Source: Chrysomallon squamiferum (taxonomy: Eukaryota; Mollusca; Gastropoda; Neomphalida; Peltospiridae). From it: a stretch of DNA of 64,000 nt. The notes beneath the pieces were generated by a model that did not search any database, was not told the DNA's origin, and saw nothing but the letters and a program-made list of their open reading frames with translations. Of the stretch, positions 48,530 through 61,056 are shown one piece after another. Position 1 is the first letter of the stretch; each line of letters begins with the position of its first letter. The translations under genes and the position numbers were made by a program. The DNA is taken from assembly GCA_012295275.1 (NCBI GenBank), contig CM022668.1, positions 10,003,541 to 10,067,540 of the forward strand, given 5' to 3'.

Positions 48530-49085
48530 TGAGACATAAGCAAACTTGTATAATATTTCTTCTAAATTATTAATTTTATTTTATTTTTAATTTGTGAAAA
48601 CTGTGAACATGTCGGGAGAGAAATTTTGAATGAAGATGTACATAGGGAATGACACTTATCGGATTATACCAGGCATAATTAACTGGAATGCACAGATATA
48701 ACATATAATTAACTATAACAAGTTTAGAAGAAAAAAAATAGAAGATATAAAAATAAAGAAAAATTCCTTAAATAGCTGATAGGAAAAGTCCTTGAATCGT
48801 TAGAAGTTATGACCATGCTTTTACAAGCTTTTACAAGTTCGAACTACCGTACAAAGTTGTAGTTGGCAGACATAGTACTACTAAATATTAAAACAAAAAG
48901 AATAGCTATGAGAATATAAACAATTTTATGTACCCAGTAACATTTTTTTTTTTTTTTTTGTCACAGTTGCTTTAAACATACAGTTTCGGTATATCTATTA
49001 ATAGTTTCGTGTTTCAAGAGTAAACACCTGAACGGATAAATACAAATACATCCACATTTTATAAATTGTGGATCATGAATATTTA
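48530..49085. repeat. 1.55-kb tandem unit, partial copy 3
   Basis: Similar to the first third of the unit but clearly more diverged, then joins at about 49085 to sequence homologous to the 5' part of the acidic exon (24943-25060). This older copy marks where the array grew. Confidence 0.75.
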
Positions 49086-49210
49086 CGACTGTTACCAGAG
49101 ACTCCCAGGATTCTGTTTTGAGTCATTCGCATCAGAAGTGTCTGTTTTTTGTGCACGATAGCATTTGGTTTGTAAAGCATCTACAAAACAGTATTACACC
49201 AATTCGTAAT
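49085..49210 (-). pseudogene. 5' remnant of the N-terminal acidic exon (right copy)
   Basis: Resembles 24943-25065, including the CCCAGGATTCTGTTTTGAGT segment and TTTTTTGTGCACGATAGCAT, but the start Met codon context is changed and the following acidic part is missing. Confidence 0.5.
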
Positions 49211-49700
49211 CTAAATGAAGGAAGATACTTGTACAATGGTTCAAATGAAAATGGGTATAGATAAACAATGAAAGAGCTGTTACTATTATGACTGTTAGTA
49301 ACAACAACAACAGTATTAATAAAGATCAAATTAAATATAATCTAATGTTGATGATGATGATAATAATAATAATAATCTAATAACAGCAAACAAACAAACA
49401 AACAAACAAACATAAAAATAAGTAAATAATTAAACAATTAAATAAATAAAAGCTCCGAAAAACGAAATTAACGGTGTACAACAAATACAGTTTAGGAAAA
49501 GACTATGCTTGATTCAATTTATTATAGTCAAAATATTTCTGTTGGAAATTTTCAGGAAAGGAATGGATAAACTAAAATAATTTTAAAATAAAATTAAAAT
49601 ATAAAAATAAATAACAATAATTGATATTAAATAAATAAATAAACAAGTTATTTATTTTAGTTTTCGAACTGTTTAACTACATCTTTTCTTTATTTCAACA
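49210..49700. other. Non-coding, AT-rich
   Basis: Short (AAT)n, (CAAA)n and (AAAT)n patches; partly collinear with 25060-25450. No exon. Confidence 0.5.
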
Positions 49701-50485
49701 CCTACTTATATGCGTCTGGTGTGATTCTTATAATTAACTTACCACACAGACACTAACAAAATCCACTGCAGTTTCACGTGACTACTAAGGTTCTTGCAGG
49801 AAGTGAACGATATTTTATCAGAAGAAAAGAAATAAAGAAATAAAACAGAAAAAAAATGATTAAAAAAAAAAAAATAATTAAACAACGGTATTTGTAAATC
49901 ACCTGGCATTGCATTACCCGGATCTCTATATAGATCAACACATGTATGTATGTATGTATCTCTCCGTATGTATATATAATTATCTATATCTATATATTTA
50001 TATATATGTATATATCTACATCTATATCTGTCTGTCTATTTCTTTACATATTATATCGATCGGCATCTCTATAAAATTGTCTCTATTTATTTTTCAGTCT
50101 TATGGTCTACCTCTGTATATTTGTCTATATATCTCTCTATCTATCTATATTATATATACATATCTAGAGAGATAGCTGATACAGACAAATAAACAGATAG
50201 ATAGTAAGACAGACAGCTATAACACTAATATCTTTCACATAACAAAAACTAACCTGTCTACTTGTACCAGTGAACAACAAAACGGGCCACACTGAGATAC
50301 ACCAGTCTCAACGACTCAGTGCATAAAAAACTAATTCTCTTTAAAAGCGTCGGAATTCCTTTAAATAAAGTAATAAAACAACGTCAGCGCCTCCGTGTTG
50401 TATTTCAGTTTACCAGACGAACTGCTCTTGAAAACTACAATAAAATAAAGATAAGATAAGAGAGAGAGAGAGAGAAAGAGAGAGA

Positions 50486-50571
<86 letters not shown>

Positions 50572-50582
50572 GGAGGGAGGGA

Positions 50583-50680
<98 letters not shown>

Positions 50681-51110
50681 GAGAGATAACAAAAAAAGAA
50701 AATGCTCAACAGATAAAAATACTTCGTTGTGTAGGAAATAGCACTTCCAACAATATTTACTTAATTCTTTAAAAGTGTAGTGTAAATCATTTTGGTGATG
50801 AAACAGTACTAACATAGTAATAATAAATATAATTTAATTAAATTAGCAGAATGACACATCTTGAAAAATAAAATGTCTGTTGGAAATTTTCAGGTAAGGA
50901 ATGGATAAACTAAAATAATTTAAAAATAAAATTAAAATATCAGAATAAATAACAATAAATGATAATAAATAAATAAATATATAAATAAATAAACAAGTTA
51001 TTTATTTTATTCAGTAAAATTAATTATCAATTTTCTGTCCCTGTTCTTAACCGAGCGATTCCGAGAGCGTTGACAACGTTTCATTAATGTTTCAAACGTC
51101 AAATAATTCA
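49700..51110. repeat. Block B', right copy (pairs with 13670-15760)
   Basis: Same order of segments as block B, including the CCGAGAGCGTTGACAACG segment at the end. It contains only one copy of the CTGGTGTGATT repeat. Confidence 0.75.
50460..50690. repeat. Long interrupted (GA)n microsatellite
   Basis: GA run with GAGGGAGGGAGG and CAGA interruptions. It explains the Ser/Leu frames of about 100 codons on the minus strand. Confidence 0.95.
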
Positions 51111-51184
51111 AATCAAAAATGTTTGTATAAATGTACACATTCACGAATGTACATATTAATTAAATAAAGATATGTTTAATAATA

Positions 51185-51328
51185 TATTTTTTCAGTATAA
51201 GATGTCAAAATAAAGATATTTTTAAATGTATATTTTTCAGTCTAAGGCGCTAAAATAAGGACATTTTAATTATTTATTTTTCAGTCTAAGATACTAAAAT
51301 AAAGACATTTTAATTATTTATTTTTCAG
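51185..51328. repeat. ~45-bp tandem repeat of a splice-acceptor-like unit
   Basis: Four units each containing TTTTTCAGT(C/A)TAAGA, then CTAAAATAA and ACATTTTAATTATT. The last unit is the actual acceptor used by the exon at 51329. The earlier units offer near-identical decoy acceptors. Confidence 0.75.
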
Positions 51329-52219
<891 letters not shown>

Positions 52220-52229
52220 CACCATCGTC

Positions 52230-52520
52230 AGTGAATTTGTCAAACATTTATAAATGACAATGAATTTGCTTGAATCATTTGTTTTATAATTCAAGACAAT
52301 AGTGAATTTCTCAGATATTTTATGTGAAAACTCAAACTGACAGTTAATCTGTTAGAACATTTTTATATCTAGTTCGACACAGAATTTCTTCGAATATTTT
52401 GTTTTATTACTCAAGTGACAGTACATTTTTAACAACCATTTTTTTTTTTCATATAGTTTGACAGTGAATTTCTCAGAATATTTTGTTTAGTAGTTCATGA
52501 CAATACTGAATTTGCTAATA
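52230..52520. repeat. Degenerate repeat in the 3' flank
   Basis: Four or five diverged units with GACAGTGAATTT(C/G) followed by AATATTTTGTTTTA and a stretch like ATTCAAGACA. Directly follows the stop of the unrecognised gene. Confidence 0.5.
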
Positions 52521-53700
52521 ATTGCAGTTTTAATCAGAATTGGAGTTTACTAACGCTATGGTTTTGTTTAAATTATAAGAAATAATATATCTGCTGTGGT
52601 GGAATGCAAGGGAAATAACTATTTTATTTATTTAAATAACCACAGCTGAAAAACAACACCAAAACAAACTTTTATGTTGAAATAAAGGAGTAATTTATTT
52701 TAACCAGAACAACAACATCAGCAACAACAACATAGTCGTAATAGTAGAAGTAGTAGGTAGTACACAGTAATAGTATTAATAATTAAATGATGATAGTGTT
52801 GCATATTTTGAATAAAAATGAAGTAAAAAGTTTCAAATAATAATACAAGTAAGAACTTCAACAATATAAATACATGTGGTACCCTGTCTTGTGAGTTTAA
52901 TTCGTTTCGTGATCGAGCTCGTAACTCAGTTTTCCCTAATGAAATTAACTGAAATACCATTAATTCGTTCCAGCCACGAAAAATATACCCCAACTTTTTG
53001 TAACGTGTTTCTAAATAAGAAAAATGTATATATAAGTGAAAATATTGTATAAAAACAAAATAAAAGAGAATGTAAAGAAATACATTCGTTTTGTAAAGTG
53101 TACAGATTTAGGGTTTCTCCATCTTTTTATTGACAGAGGTCCGCAGATTACAAATTATTTTAACGGCTTTGGCTGCAGTTATAGCCTTTATCGCCTCCTT
53201 CTGCTTCAGTATTGTACATATCTTAAAAGTGCCTAGCCATGTTGAATACACGCACACCTCGCTCATGTGTTTCTATGATTTCATGCTTTAATTCACTGGA
53301 CATCATCCGCTTCTTCCTCTCTGCTCTGACCTTTCTTAGGATCCATGGAAATTTGGAAAATATTGCACAAAACGCGAGCGCATACTGTTTGACTTGCAGT
53401 GAAATCCTTTATTTACACTTTCACATTTCAGTTAGTACTTAAATAGAAACAAATGCTGTTACTAAGTCATACAAAAAAATTCTGTAGAAAGAAATTCATT
53501 CCTGTATGTTATCTCAAATGACTGTGTGTATCTATCTATTTATATAGAGAAATATATGTGATGCTTGGTAAAGTTTTAACTTTAGTATCTTTTACTTATT
53601 GTTTGCACAAAAATTAATTTGCTAAAACAGAATTTCAGTTTATAATAATTGTTTTTGTTTTTTTTTTTTTTTTTTTAAAAAACACAAAAAAACATTTTCA
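52520..53700. other. Non-coding, no gene recognised
   Basis: No splice-supported exon or family resemblance on either strand. Holds a poly-T run near 53658-53677. Confidence 0.4.
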
Positions 53701-53976
53701 AACTTTCAGCATCCCTGTGGTTTTCTGTTCAAGCAGAATGATTCCACACATGGATTTTTCTGCATGGAGAAGAGAGACCAGCCACGTGAATTAACAACAT
53801 TTCACATTAATAATACAATATTGTCCCCTTCTGTCTCTCTCTGCCTCTGTCTCTTTCTTTTTCTCAGTGTCCCTCATTCACTCATTTATTCTCATTTATT
53901 CTGTATCTCAGGTGTCTACCATCTTTCATTTTTTTCTTTATTCTCACAGTGTCAACCGTTCCAGTGCGGGGAAAAA

Positions 53977-54033
<57 letters not shown>

Positions 54034-54304
54034 TGATACACCTAGAGTAATTTTCTTAATTTAATTATTATATAAAGTTGTAATCAGAATTATTATTTAT
54101 TAAAATAACAAATTATATTCATGAAGTTGCGTCCGATTTTCTTTGTTATCTTAAAATGTATAATTACGATGTCATTCCATTTGAAATAACTGGAGACTTA
54201 ACTCACTGCAGACATTTCGTTCTTGTCACTTCATCACCGATAGATTGGGACTATAAGAAATTCCATGTACTATTCTTATTTTTCATTAAAAACAAAACTA
54301 CCAC

Positions 54305-54383
<79 letters not shown>

Positions 54384-54656
54384 TCGATTGTTGTTGTCAC
54401 TAATCTGTTTGCTTCTCTTTTATTTTTGGATTAATTTCAAAAGGAAATGTGAAAAATCAAATCAAATAAATAAATAAGCAAGCAAACAAGTAAATAAGTC
54501 AATAAAATACATAAATTAATAATACGAATTTATTGACAACCCCTCACAAATTCCCAAATCAACAAGAAAACGTCCTAAAAACAAACAAAGCAAAAACCAT
54601 AAAAGCAAAACAACAGCAAACAAACAACGCCCCTTCCCCCAAAAAAAAAAAACAAG

Positions 54657-54689
<33 letters not shown>

Positions 54690-56375
54690 AATAAAATACA
54701 AAAACAAACAACAACTAAAAGCTAATATCCTCCTCAAAGAACTCCCCAAGAACCAAAAACAAATAAATATACGTTTATGTGCATAAAATAATAACTTACA
54801 ACTGTATAATACAATTTAAAAGAATAAGAACAAAAAGAATACAGAAAATTCCTAATATTTCCATTATTTTACATTTTACTAGCAAACAGTTATAAATTAA
54901 CTATAATGTTTCTACTATTTTTGCTGAAGTCATAATGTACAGGATTTCATATCAAATTTTATTATTATTATTATTTTTTTTTTTAATTAAACAAGCGAGA
55001 GAATTACTGTGTTAAAACATTTTGTTCTGAAATAACCAGGAGTTATTTCCCTTACGCAATTTCTAAAATTTATTAATAAATTATCAGTAGCCAAGTAACT
55101 TTTTCCTAGCATAAAATGTTCAACTTTTTATAGTTTATACATCAATAATAATCAAAATTAAAAAATGGTCTACGGAAAATAATTCATCTTTTAATACTAG
55201 CAACACATTATTGCAGCTTTTATTCTCTTCAAATATCTTACCGATTCTTCTTAATTCTTTTTTTTTTTTCCTTAATTTTTTTGCCTTCGTCATAAAATTT
55301 AATTCAACAACAAATTTATGACGTCAAACAGAAAAGTAAGCAGTAAAAAAAAAAAAAAAAAAAGAGTAAATGACGTCATCTATGTCTGGAGAGCTGTTAT
55401 TGTAATGAAAACATTTATCACAACAAATAAATAATAATTTAATTCGGATTTGGGTTTCAAAGACAGACGAACAAGTAAGAAATGTTGGTTATTTTTTGTC
55501 ATTATTTGCTATTTTTTTTTTTTTTTTTTTTTTAAAGCTAAGACTTATGAATTAAGTAACAAAGGCCGAATACTCATTTGAAGATTTTCCAATTTTCCGT
55601 AAATTAAACATTAAAGTTTTTCCATGCTAGTTTAAATGTATTATCTACAATAGTATTCTTTAGTGTCTGAAACGCACAGAACACACGCACAAAAAATATA
55701 CGTGAACATGTACGTGTATTTTAATTTATTACTCGTCTTGTTGAATGCACAGATTATTTAAAACTGAAATATTATCAATTACAATTAATGTGTATTCATA
55801 TATACTACTGATACATTATAAAGTCTTTGCTGGATAAAATGCTATTTAAACACACAGGTTGCAGTCTTCCGTCAAATCACCAGCGATTTATACCTAAAAA
55901 CGGACCAAACGAACATTTTAGCCTTGCCGAACGTTACTGAACATGAAATGATTCAACTTTTCACAAGAAATATCTGAAGATTTACACGACATCATTAACG
56001 ACTACGCCGACGTTGTGTTCATGCTTCAGGACGATGTCAATGAGAAACTGTTGTACTGGTGAAGAACTGTCAGTGATATGAAAAAGGGTTTTCAAAGTGA
56101 CAGTGAATATAAACAAGTGATAGGAAGACACGTGGGTCTGATGTCTACAGTAGACACTCCATACAGAAACACACGTGTCACACCAGTGATGAGAATGTTA
56201 CGAGAAATGTTCACCGAGGAAGAGAGTCGTAACACGGGAGTACTTTTGTACCCATAGCATTCACATGTACCAGTAGAAACTCATAATAATATAGTGGCAT
56301 TAGTATTATTATTATTGTTCTTCTTATTACTACTTCTTTTATCACACAGTTACATGTCATGTACATGTACCAGTA
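53700..56375. repeat. Block A', right copy (pairs with 2130-4750)
   Basis: Collinear with block A at high similarity. 53700-55858 has no supported gene. It holds (AAT)n at 53979-54033, (ATT)n at 54305-54381, an A-rich patch at 54590-54690 and the same poly-T run (55512-55533) as block A. Confidence 0.75.
55859..56258 (+). pseudogene. NERD-like gene, truncated right copy
   Basis: Matches codons from about 228 onward of the gene at 3555-4754; the 5' two thirds, with the hydrophobic segment and the nuclease-like core, are missing. Within the remainder there is a small deletion near 55955 that shifts the frame, and a TGG-to-TGA stop in the WW pair near 56061. The conserved C-terminus ends LLYP-stop (TAG at 56256-56258), which is probably the original end of the protein. 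Confidence 0.75.
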
Positions 56376-56645
56376 GAAACTCATACTAACATCCTGTATT
56401 ATTATTATTATTATTATTATTAGCATTAAGAATACTATCATTATTAACACTGTTAGTTTTACTGCTAGTAATACATTTTGTACAATAAATTATATAATAC
56501 AAGTCTCATAATCTGTTATTAGTGAGGTTTAACTCTTCATGATTTTTGATGTTATTTCATTTTTAGTAACTTCAGTTAATATTTATTCAGTCAAATTTCG
56601 TTGTGGTATTCAGTTCTTTTATGCTTAAAAATTATATTGTGCACA

Positions 56646-56937
56646 TTAAACTCTTGAACTTATTTTCTCGTAGATGTTTTGTTTTGCAGTGGCTGGATCA
56701 AGTGTTTCATATTCATTCATCAGAATTTCTTGTCCAGCGTTCTCATAGCCACCATCACTTTGCTGCTGGGTTGTATCTCGTGACGAAGTATGACTGTTAT
56801 GACTTTGAACTGTAACATGCCCAGGCTCTTCTCTAGTTTCTCCTTCTACGATTTCGTAGTGTCCGCCATCTTGGTTTGTAGTGTTGATGTTTTCTTTGGC
56901 TCTAGAATCAGATGTCGTTGTGTGACGTCTAACATAT
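56646..56937 (-). CDS. Cytoplasmic tail exon with ITAM-like motif (right receptor)
   Basis: An exon of 96 codons plus stop, following a TTACTTCAG acceptor whose phase fits the membrane exon at 57402-57513. It begins YVRRHTTTSDSR (basic stop-transfer) and contains HYEIV, GYENAG, EYETL and IYEKI before the stop at 56646. YETL-x9-YEKI is an ITAM-like pair and YENA fits the pYxN GRB2-type site. It aligns with the plus-strand tail (shared MNEYE and YEKI). Block A lacks it. ITAM-type tails recruit Syk-family kinases in Draper and MEGF10-type phagocytic receptors; that role here is inferred. Confidence 0.72.
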
Positions 56938-59207
56938 CTGAAGTAAAAGATTATTTAAATATATTTATTTTTCACGTACAGCTTTTATTCTCTACTCTCT
57001 TATGCACTCTGTGTTCATTTACAGTCTTTCGTAATTGCAGTATATTTTGCTTAAAAAATTACAAGAGATTAGGAAGATTTCTTTTTCGGTGTGTTAAAGA
57101 AACCTATTTATTTAAAAATTCTATTATTTTCTTTTTCTGTCTTTGTTTTTTCTTTTAGAAGTGCCAACAGATTGCAAGGTATCTTTTTCAAGGCAAAGCT
57201 TTATAAAGCTAGGTTTTATGCAATATATTAAAAAACTTTATGGTTTACTGTTACCTAAAAGATAATTATTTCGAAATGATCATTTTGGTATAATTATTTA
57301 GTTATTAAGCGACGTTTATATACTTTCTTTCTTAGTATCAATGTTAAGTATATGCTGTGTTATAAATGACCAATGTGTAAATACTGAGATGAGATACTCA
57401 CAGAATAAAGATAATTACACCAATAACAAGTAAAACACAAAGTACTCCAGTGACAACAGACAGCGCAGTGTTAGAAGACTGAAGTGCTTCGTAATCTGGA
57501 TTGTTGGATATTTCTGAAATATAAATCAGTATAAGAACACACAAAGACACTTTCTTTCTGTACTTTTCTGATTTTCTTTTTGTTTAATGTTTATTTTATG
57601 AAATTATAAGACAAAATGTGTTTAGCAAGAATATATGTTTAAAAAAAAAACAAATTAAAAATGTAAGTCTTTTATCAAACTTTATAAATATGATTTTATT
57701 AAAAAAATTAAGATTCCAGAAATAAATGTAAATGTTGAAGATAAATACCATTTACACAGTCAGGTAACTGATATCCGTCCAAACAGCCGTTTGTGCAGTT
57801 TCCATAGAAAATGTCACAACTTGAATCACCAGAACATTTACGAGAATCACACGATCTGTTATTACAGTTGTACCCATATGAACCACTGCACACTGAAATA
57901 TATCCATATATTCAGTCATATATCCTGTCTGTCTGTACTGTTTTTATGTTTACATATATATCTTTCTGTCCGATGAAGTTCTTCTGTCTATAATATAATA
58001 AGTTTATTTTCTACCTATGTTTTTCTATTAGCATCCTTTTTGAATCCTGCTGATTTTCTATGTCACTATCTCTATATAAGCCTATGCCAAAAAAAAAAAA
58101 AAAAGAATAATAATAATAATAATAAAAAAAAAAATAATAAATACAAACCTACTGTACGGTCCAGCGACTGATAACCTCGATCACATCCAAACTCATACTT
58201 TCCTGTCACGTGATTACATGAGCTGCTTTTCAGACAAATTTACAATTTTGTCCATACGTACCATCCTGACATTCTGACAAAAAATATAATTAAGCTATAT
58301 TCTCTATCACTTTACAGATAAAGGAGAGTGTAACAAATAAATTTATAAAAGGAAAAAAGGGGAAAAACAAGAACAAATAAAAAGAAAATCAATGAGATGA
58401 GAAAATTTAAATGTCTTAAAAACTTTCGCTCTTATTTGATATCGTTGACTACGTTTTCAATGATTATCAAAAAGTTAAATGTATTTACTTTGTGTACAGT
58501 CAGTTCCTATCCATCCTGGTTCAAAACCACTGTCACACTTTCCTGTGACACTGTCACATGATGATGTTCCACTGGTTTGATCACAGTGTCTGCTAGAACA
58601 GTGAGAACCACACAGTACACCATAGTGACTTGAATCACACACTGAAAATTATACAACATACATCACAAATATCAGTTTTAATAACAAACTTTACATAATA
58701 GACTTTTTATTTTATTTTGTTTTGCTTTCTTACTGTTGTGCTCATCATCATGATCATCCTCCTCATTATAATCATCATCATTATCGTTATCTAAATTGTT
58801 ATGGTTTTTGTTGTTATTATCAGTGCTATTCTTGCTATTGTAATTATTGTTTATGTTCTTAATATTAATAACAGTTTTTATATGTTGCAATGATTACTGT
58901 TTTTAATGTGGTTGAGCTTATTATTTTTGATGATGTTACTGTTGTGTTGATGTTGTTTATACCGTCGCAGTGTGTCCCAGTCCAGTTTTGTTGACATCCT
59001 CCAGTACATTCTCCAGTGACGTAGTGACACGTGTTTTCTTTACAGTGACAAAACTTTGTACACTTCTCTCCAAACGTACCAGTGTCACAAATTGAAATAA
59101 TAATACTAATACTAATAATAATAATAATAATAATAATAGCATGTTTTTTATCATACGCTTCGAATAATATTAACTTTTCTTAGTGTATTTTTATGCTTAT
59201 ATCTAAC

Positions 59208-59262
<55 letters not shown>

Positions 59263-59644
59263 GAGAGAGAGAGCTTTCATGTTTCTGAAAGTTTGTTACA
59301 GAATGGAAAATTATTTGCAAATATTATTCAATGGTGATTTTTTCAAACTTTATTATTCAGTTTAATTACTAGTTTATTATGACACTCATCAAATACTTCA
59401 ACTTCACAGAAATCCATCGCAGTTCCAGCGTCATGAAATTCAGTATCAAGATGAGTATTGTTTGTTCCCTGATACAGTGTGATGTACTGAGCCATTTTGT
59501 TACATGTTACACGTGTTACATCCAGGCTCTTTATTGTTGTTACACCACACAGGTGACCTGAGTTAGTCTGGTTAATCCTTAAAGAACTGTAGATGTGAAC
59601 ATCATTTCTACGATACGTGTCTGTAAGTAAATGAAAAATACAGA

Positions 59645-59739
<95 letters not shown>

Positions 59740-60269
59740 ATATGGCATTTGTTTCTTTATAAATGAGAATATAATTAATGTTATTGTTGTTATTATTGAA
59801 TTTAATAATTAAAACATTTCAACATTAAAAGAAAATACGTAATAACTACGCTATATGCGGTATTAAAATTTACTTTATTGTCCGTTATTACCCAAGTTAT
59901 GATTCAAGTTACTATCTTTGCCTAAAATCCATGCCTTTAATCATGTAAATGTTAGGATGTTTCCAAAAGTATTTTAAGAAAATCTGTTGATATATGAGGT
60001 AATGTGTTTTTGAAAAATATAGGTTCTGTTACAGACTTAATTCTTATTTTCATGAAAATTACAGTTATTTTCTTTTCTGAAGTGGATGTCAAGTTGATGT
60101 ATATAATATTGTTTTCCCAGATCCACTTCCCACCACGAGAATGGATCATTTACAGGTGTCAGTATACACAACTTTCCATAATATCCTTCTTTGTAATTCC
60201 CATCTACAGCTAGAGAGGAATCATCATAGTCTCCTGTCTCATATGTAGTTTTGCTTAAAGCTACGCTTT
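56646..60269 (-). CDS. EGF/fucolectin receptor, proximal right unit (some exons broken)
   Basis: Read leftwards: fucolectin N-half 60269-60063, fucolectin C-half 59620-59390, EGF 59091-58963, 58641-58489, 58273-58149 and 57892-57749, membrane 57513-57402, tail 56937-56646. Three exons are damaged: the 59390 donor (GT to AT), the 58963-59091 acceptor (AG to AA) and a 19-base deletion in 58149-58273. The remaining exons (60063, 58489, 57749, 57402, 56646) have intact sites and compatible phases, so a shorter membrane receptor with an ITAM-like tail could still be made. No signal-peptide exon was found upstream within the window. Confidence 0.6.
57402..57513 (-). CDS. Transmembrane exon (right receptor)
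   Basis: 112 bases, phase 1 to 2, TATTTCAG acceptor and GTGAGT donor. Encodes DYEALQSSNT and then a helix SVVTGVLCVLLVIGVIIFIL. The Tyr codon TAC is the one turned into TAG in the left copy (5203-5314). Confidence 0.78.
57749..57892 (-). CDS. EGF-like exon
   Basis: 144 bases, phase 1-1, intact sites. Encodes CSGSYGYNC, CDSRKCSGDSSCD, GNCTNGC and GYQLPDC. Sister of 61411-61551. Confidence 0.75.
58149..58273 (-). pseudogene. EGF-like exon with 19-base deletion
   Basis: Compared with 62186-62329 (144 bases), 19 bases are missing around 58240, shifting the frame and removing cysteines. A further Cys is changed to Tyr (TGT to TAT). Confidence 0.7.
58489..58641 (-). CDS. EGF-like exon
   Basis: 153 bases, phase 1-1, ATTTTCAG acceptor and GTAAAT donor. 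Encodes CDSSHYGVLC, CSSRHC, CDSVTGKC and GTDC. One Cys is Phe (CDSGF) where the sister 62701-62853 has CDNGC. Confidence 0.72.
58963..59091 (-). pseudogene. EGF-like exon with destroyed acceptor
   Basis: 129 open bases matching 63253-63381, but the 3' splice site reads ATTTCAA instead of ATTTCAG (plus strand 59092 is T where the sister has C), so normal splicing into it is not expected. Confidence 0.65.
59205..59263. repeat. (AAT)n microsatellite
   Basis: AAT run between the fucolectin and EGF exons, ending in a short GA run. Confidence 0.9.
59390..59620 (-). pseudogene. Fucolectin C-half exon with destroyed donor
   Basis: 231 open bases, TTACAG acceptor. Encodes HIYSSLRINQTN, LCGVTT, QYITLYQGTNN and MDFCEVEVFD. 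The donor reads ATGAGT where the sister has GTGAGT. A (CT)n run lies just upstream at 59647-59735. Confidence 0.65.
59647..59735. repeat. (CT)n microsatellite
   Basis: In the same intron position as the runs at 7377-7459 and from 63961. Confidence 0.95.
60063..60269 (-). CDS. Fucolectin N-terminal half exon
   Basis: 207 bases, phase 1-1, TATTTCAG acceptor and a GTAATT donor. Encodes SLAVDGNYKEGYYGKLC and PFSWWEVDLGKQYYIHQLDI, the classic start of a fucolectin or F5/8C galactose-binding fold. It is the only N-terminal half seen in the window; the right end may cut off another. Confidence 0.7.
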
Positions 60270-60669
60270 CTGAAATAAAATGCATAAACAACCGATTTAA
60301 GTGTGTACAAAAGTGATTGTTTTGGTGTTGTTGCTTTTTTTAGAACTATTATCAGTTCTGTTTGAAAACATATAAAAAATGTATTAATTATATTAATTCA
60401 TCCGTTCATCTGTTCATCCATCCAAGAAAACATCGCCAGTTTATCGTCTTCCTTTTTAAATTAAAATATGAATAATAGAATCATCAATAAATGAACTGAT
60501 AATACAATAACAACGAAATGAATGCCCTTGTATAGAGAGCATAACCAGTTGTACTAAACGTGCTACTGTGACTATTGCTATTACTACTAATGTGGCTATT
60601 TTTACTAATACTACTACTACAACTATAGTCATTATCATTATCTTGTGATTGTTACAATTTGTAGAATGT

Positions 60670-60696
60670 TTCTTCTTCTTCTTCTTCTTCTTCTTC

Positions 60697-60734
<38 letters not shown>

Positions 60735-60735
60735 T
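60670..60735. repeat. (CTT)n/(ATT)n microsatellite
   Basis: Triplet run between the fucolectin N-half and the fused EGF exon. Confidence 0.9.
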
Positions 60736-60810
60736 CAAACATATTCTTTTCCATTTTAATTAGTGCAAACTATCGAGTAAAATTTGTATAGAATTAAAAT
60801 ACAACACTAC

Positions 60811-61056
60811 CAATTGTGCACTTTGGTCCAGACCATCCTTTATTGCAGTTTGTGTTAGAACATCCTGTGACGTCATCACATCCAGAATTACAGTGACAGA
60901 CATACTTACGTTCCAAACAGTTCACATTTCTCCATCCTGGTTTACAGCTGTTTTCACATTTCCCAGTTTTAAAATCACAAACTGAACTGTCTCCACTACA
61001 GTGTCTTTGACTGCAGCTCAAATTACAACTAGGACCAAATCTACCAGACTCACATT
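60811..61056 (-). CDS. Fused double EGF-like exon
   Basis: 246 bases, phase 1-1, TTTACAG acceptor. The first part is a complete EGF module (CESGRFGPSC, HCSGDSSVC, CKPGWRNVNC); after NCLERK it runs in frame into YVCHCNSGC, CSNTNC and GWSGPKC, which is the second half of the exon type at 29875-30009. A GTAAGT sits at the join and would be the old donor of the first module. So the exon may be read whole or spliced at the internal donor. Confidence 0.65.

Larger units (their letters stand above)
38970..49100. repeat. Block C', right copy (pairs with 17755-27000)
   Basis: Direct duplicate of block C. Main differences are the loss of about 280 ankyrin codons, loss of the acidic-repeat segment, an extra intron in the small exon, and a 1.55-kb tandem expansion of the 5' flank. 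Confidence 0.8.

Noticed and set aside
53036-53442. Two adjacent 66-67 codon frames at 53036 and 53239
   Set aside because: No family resemblance, splice phase or codon pattern; left as non-coding.
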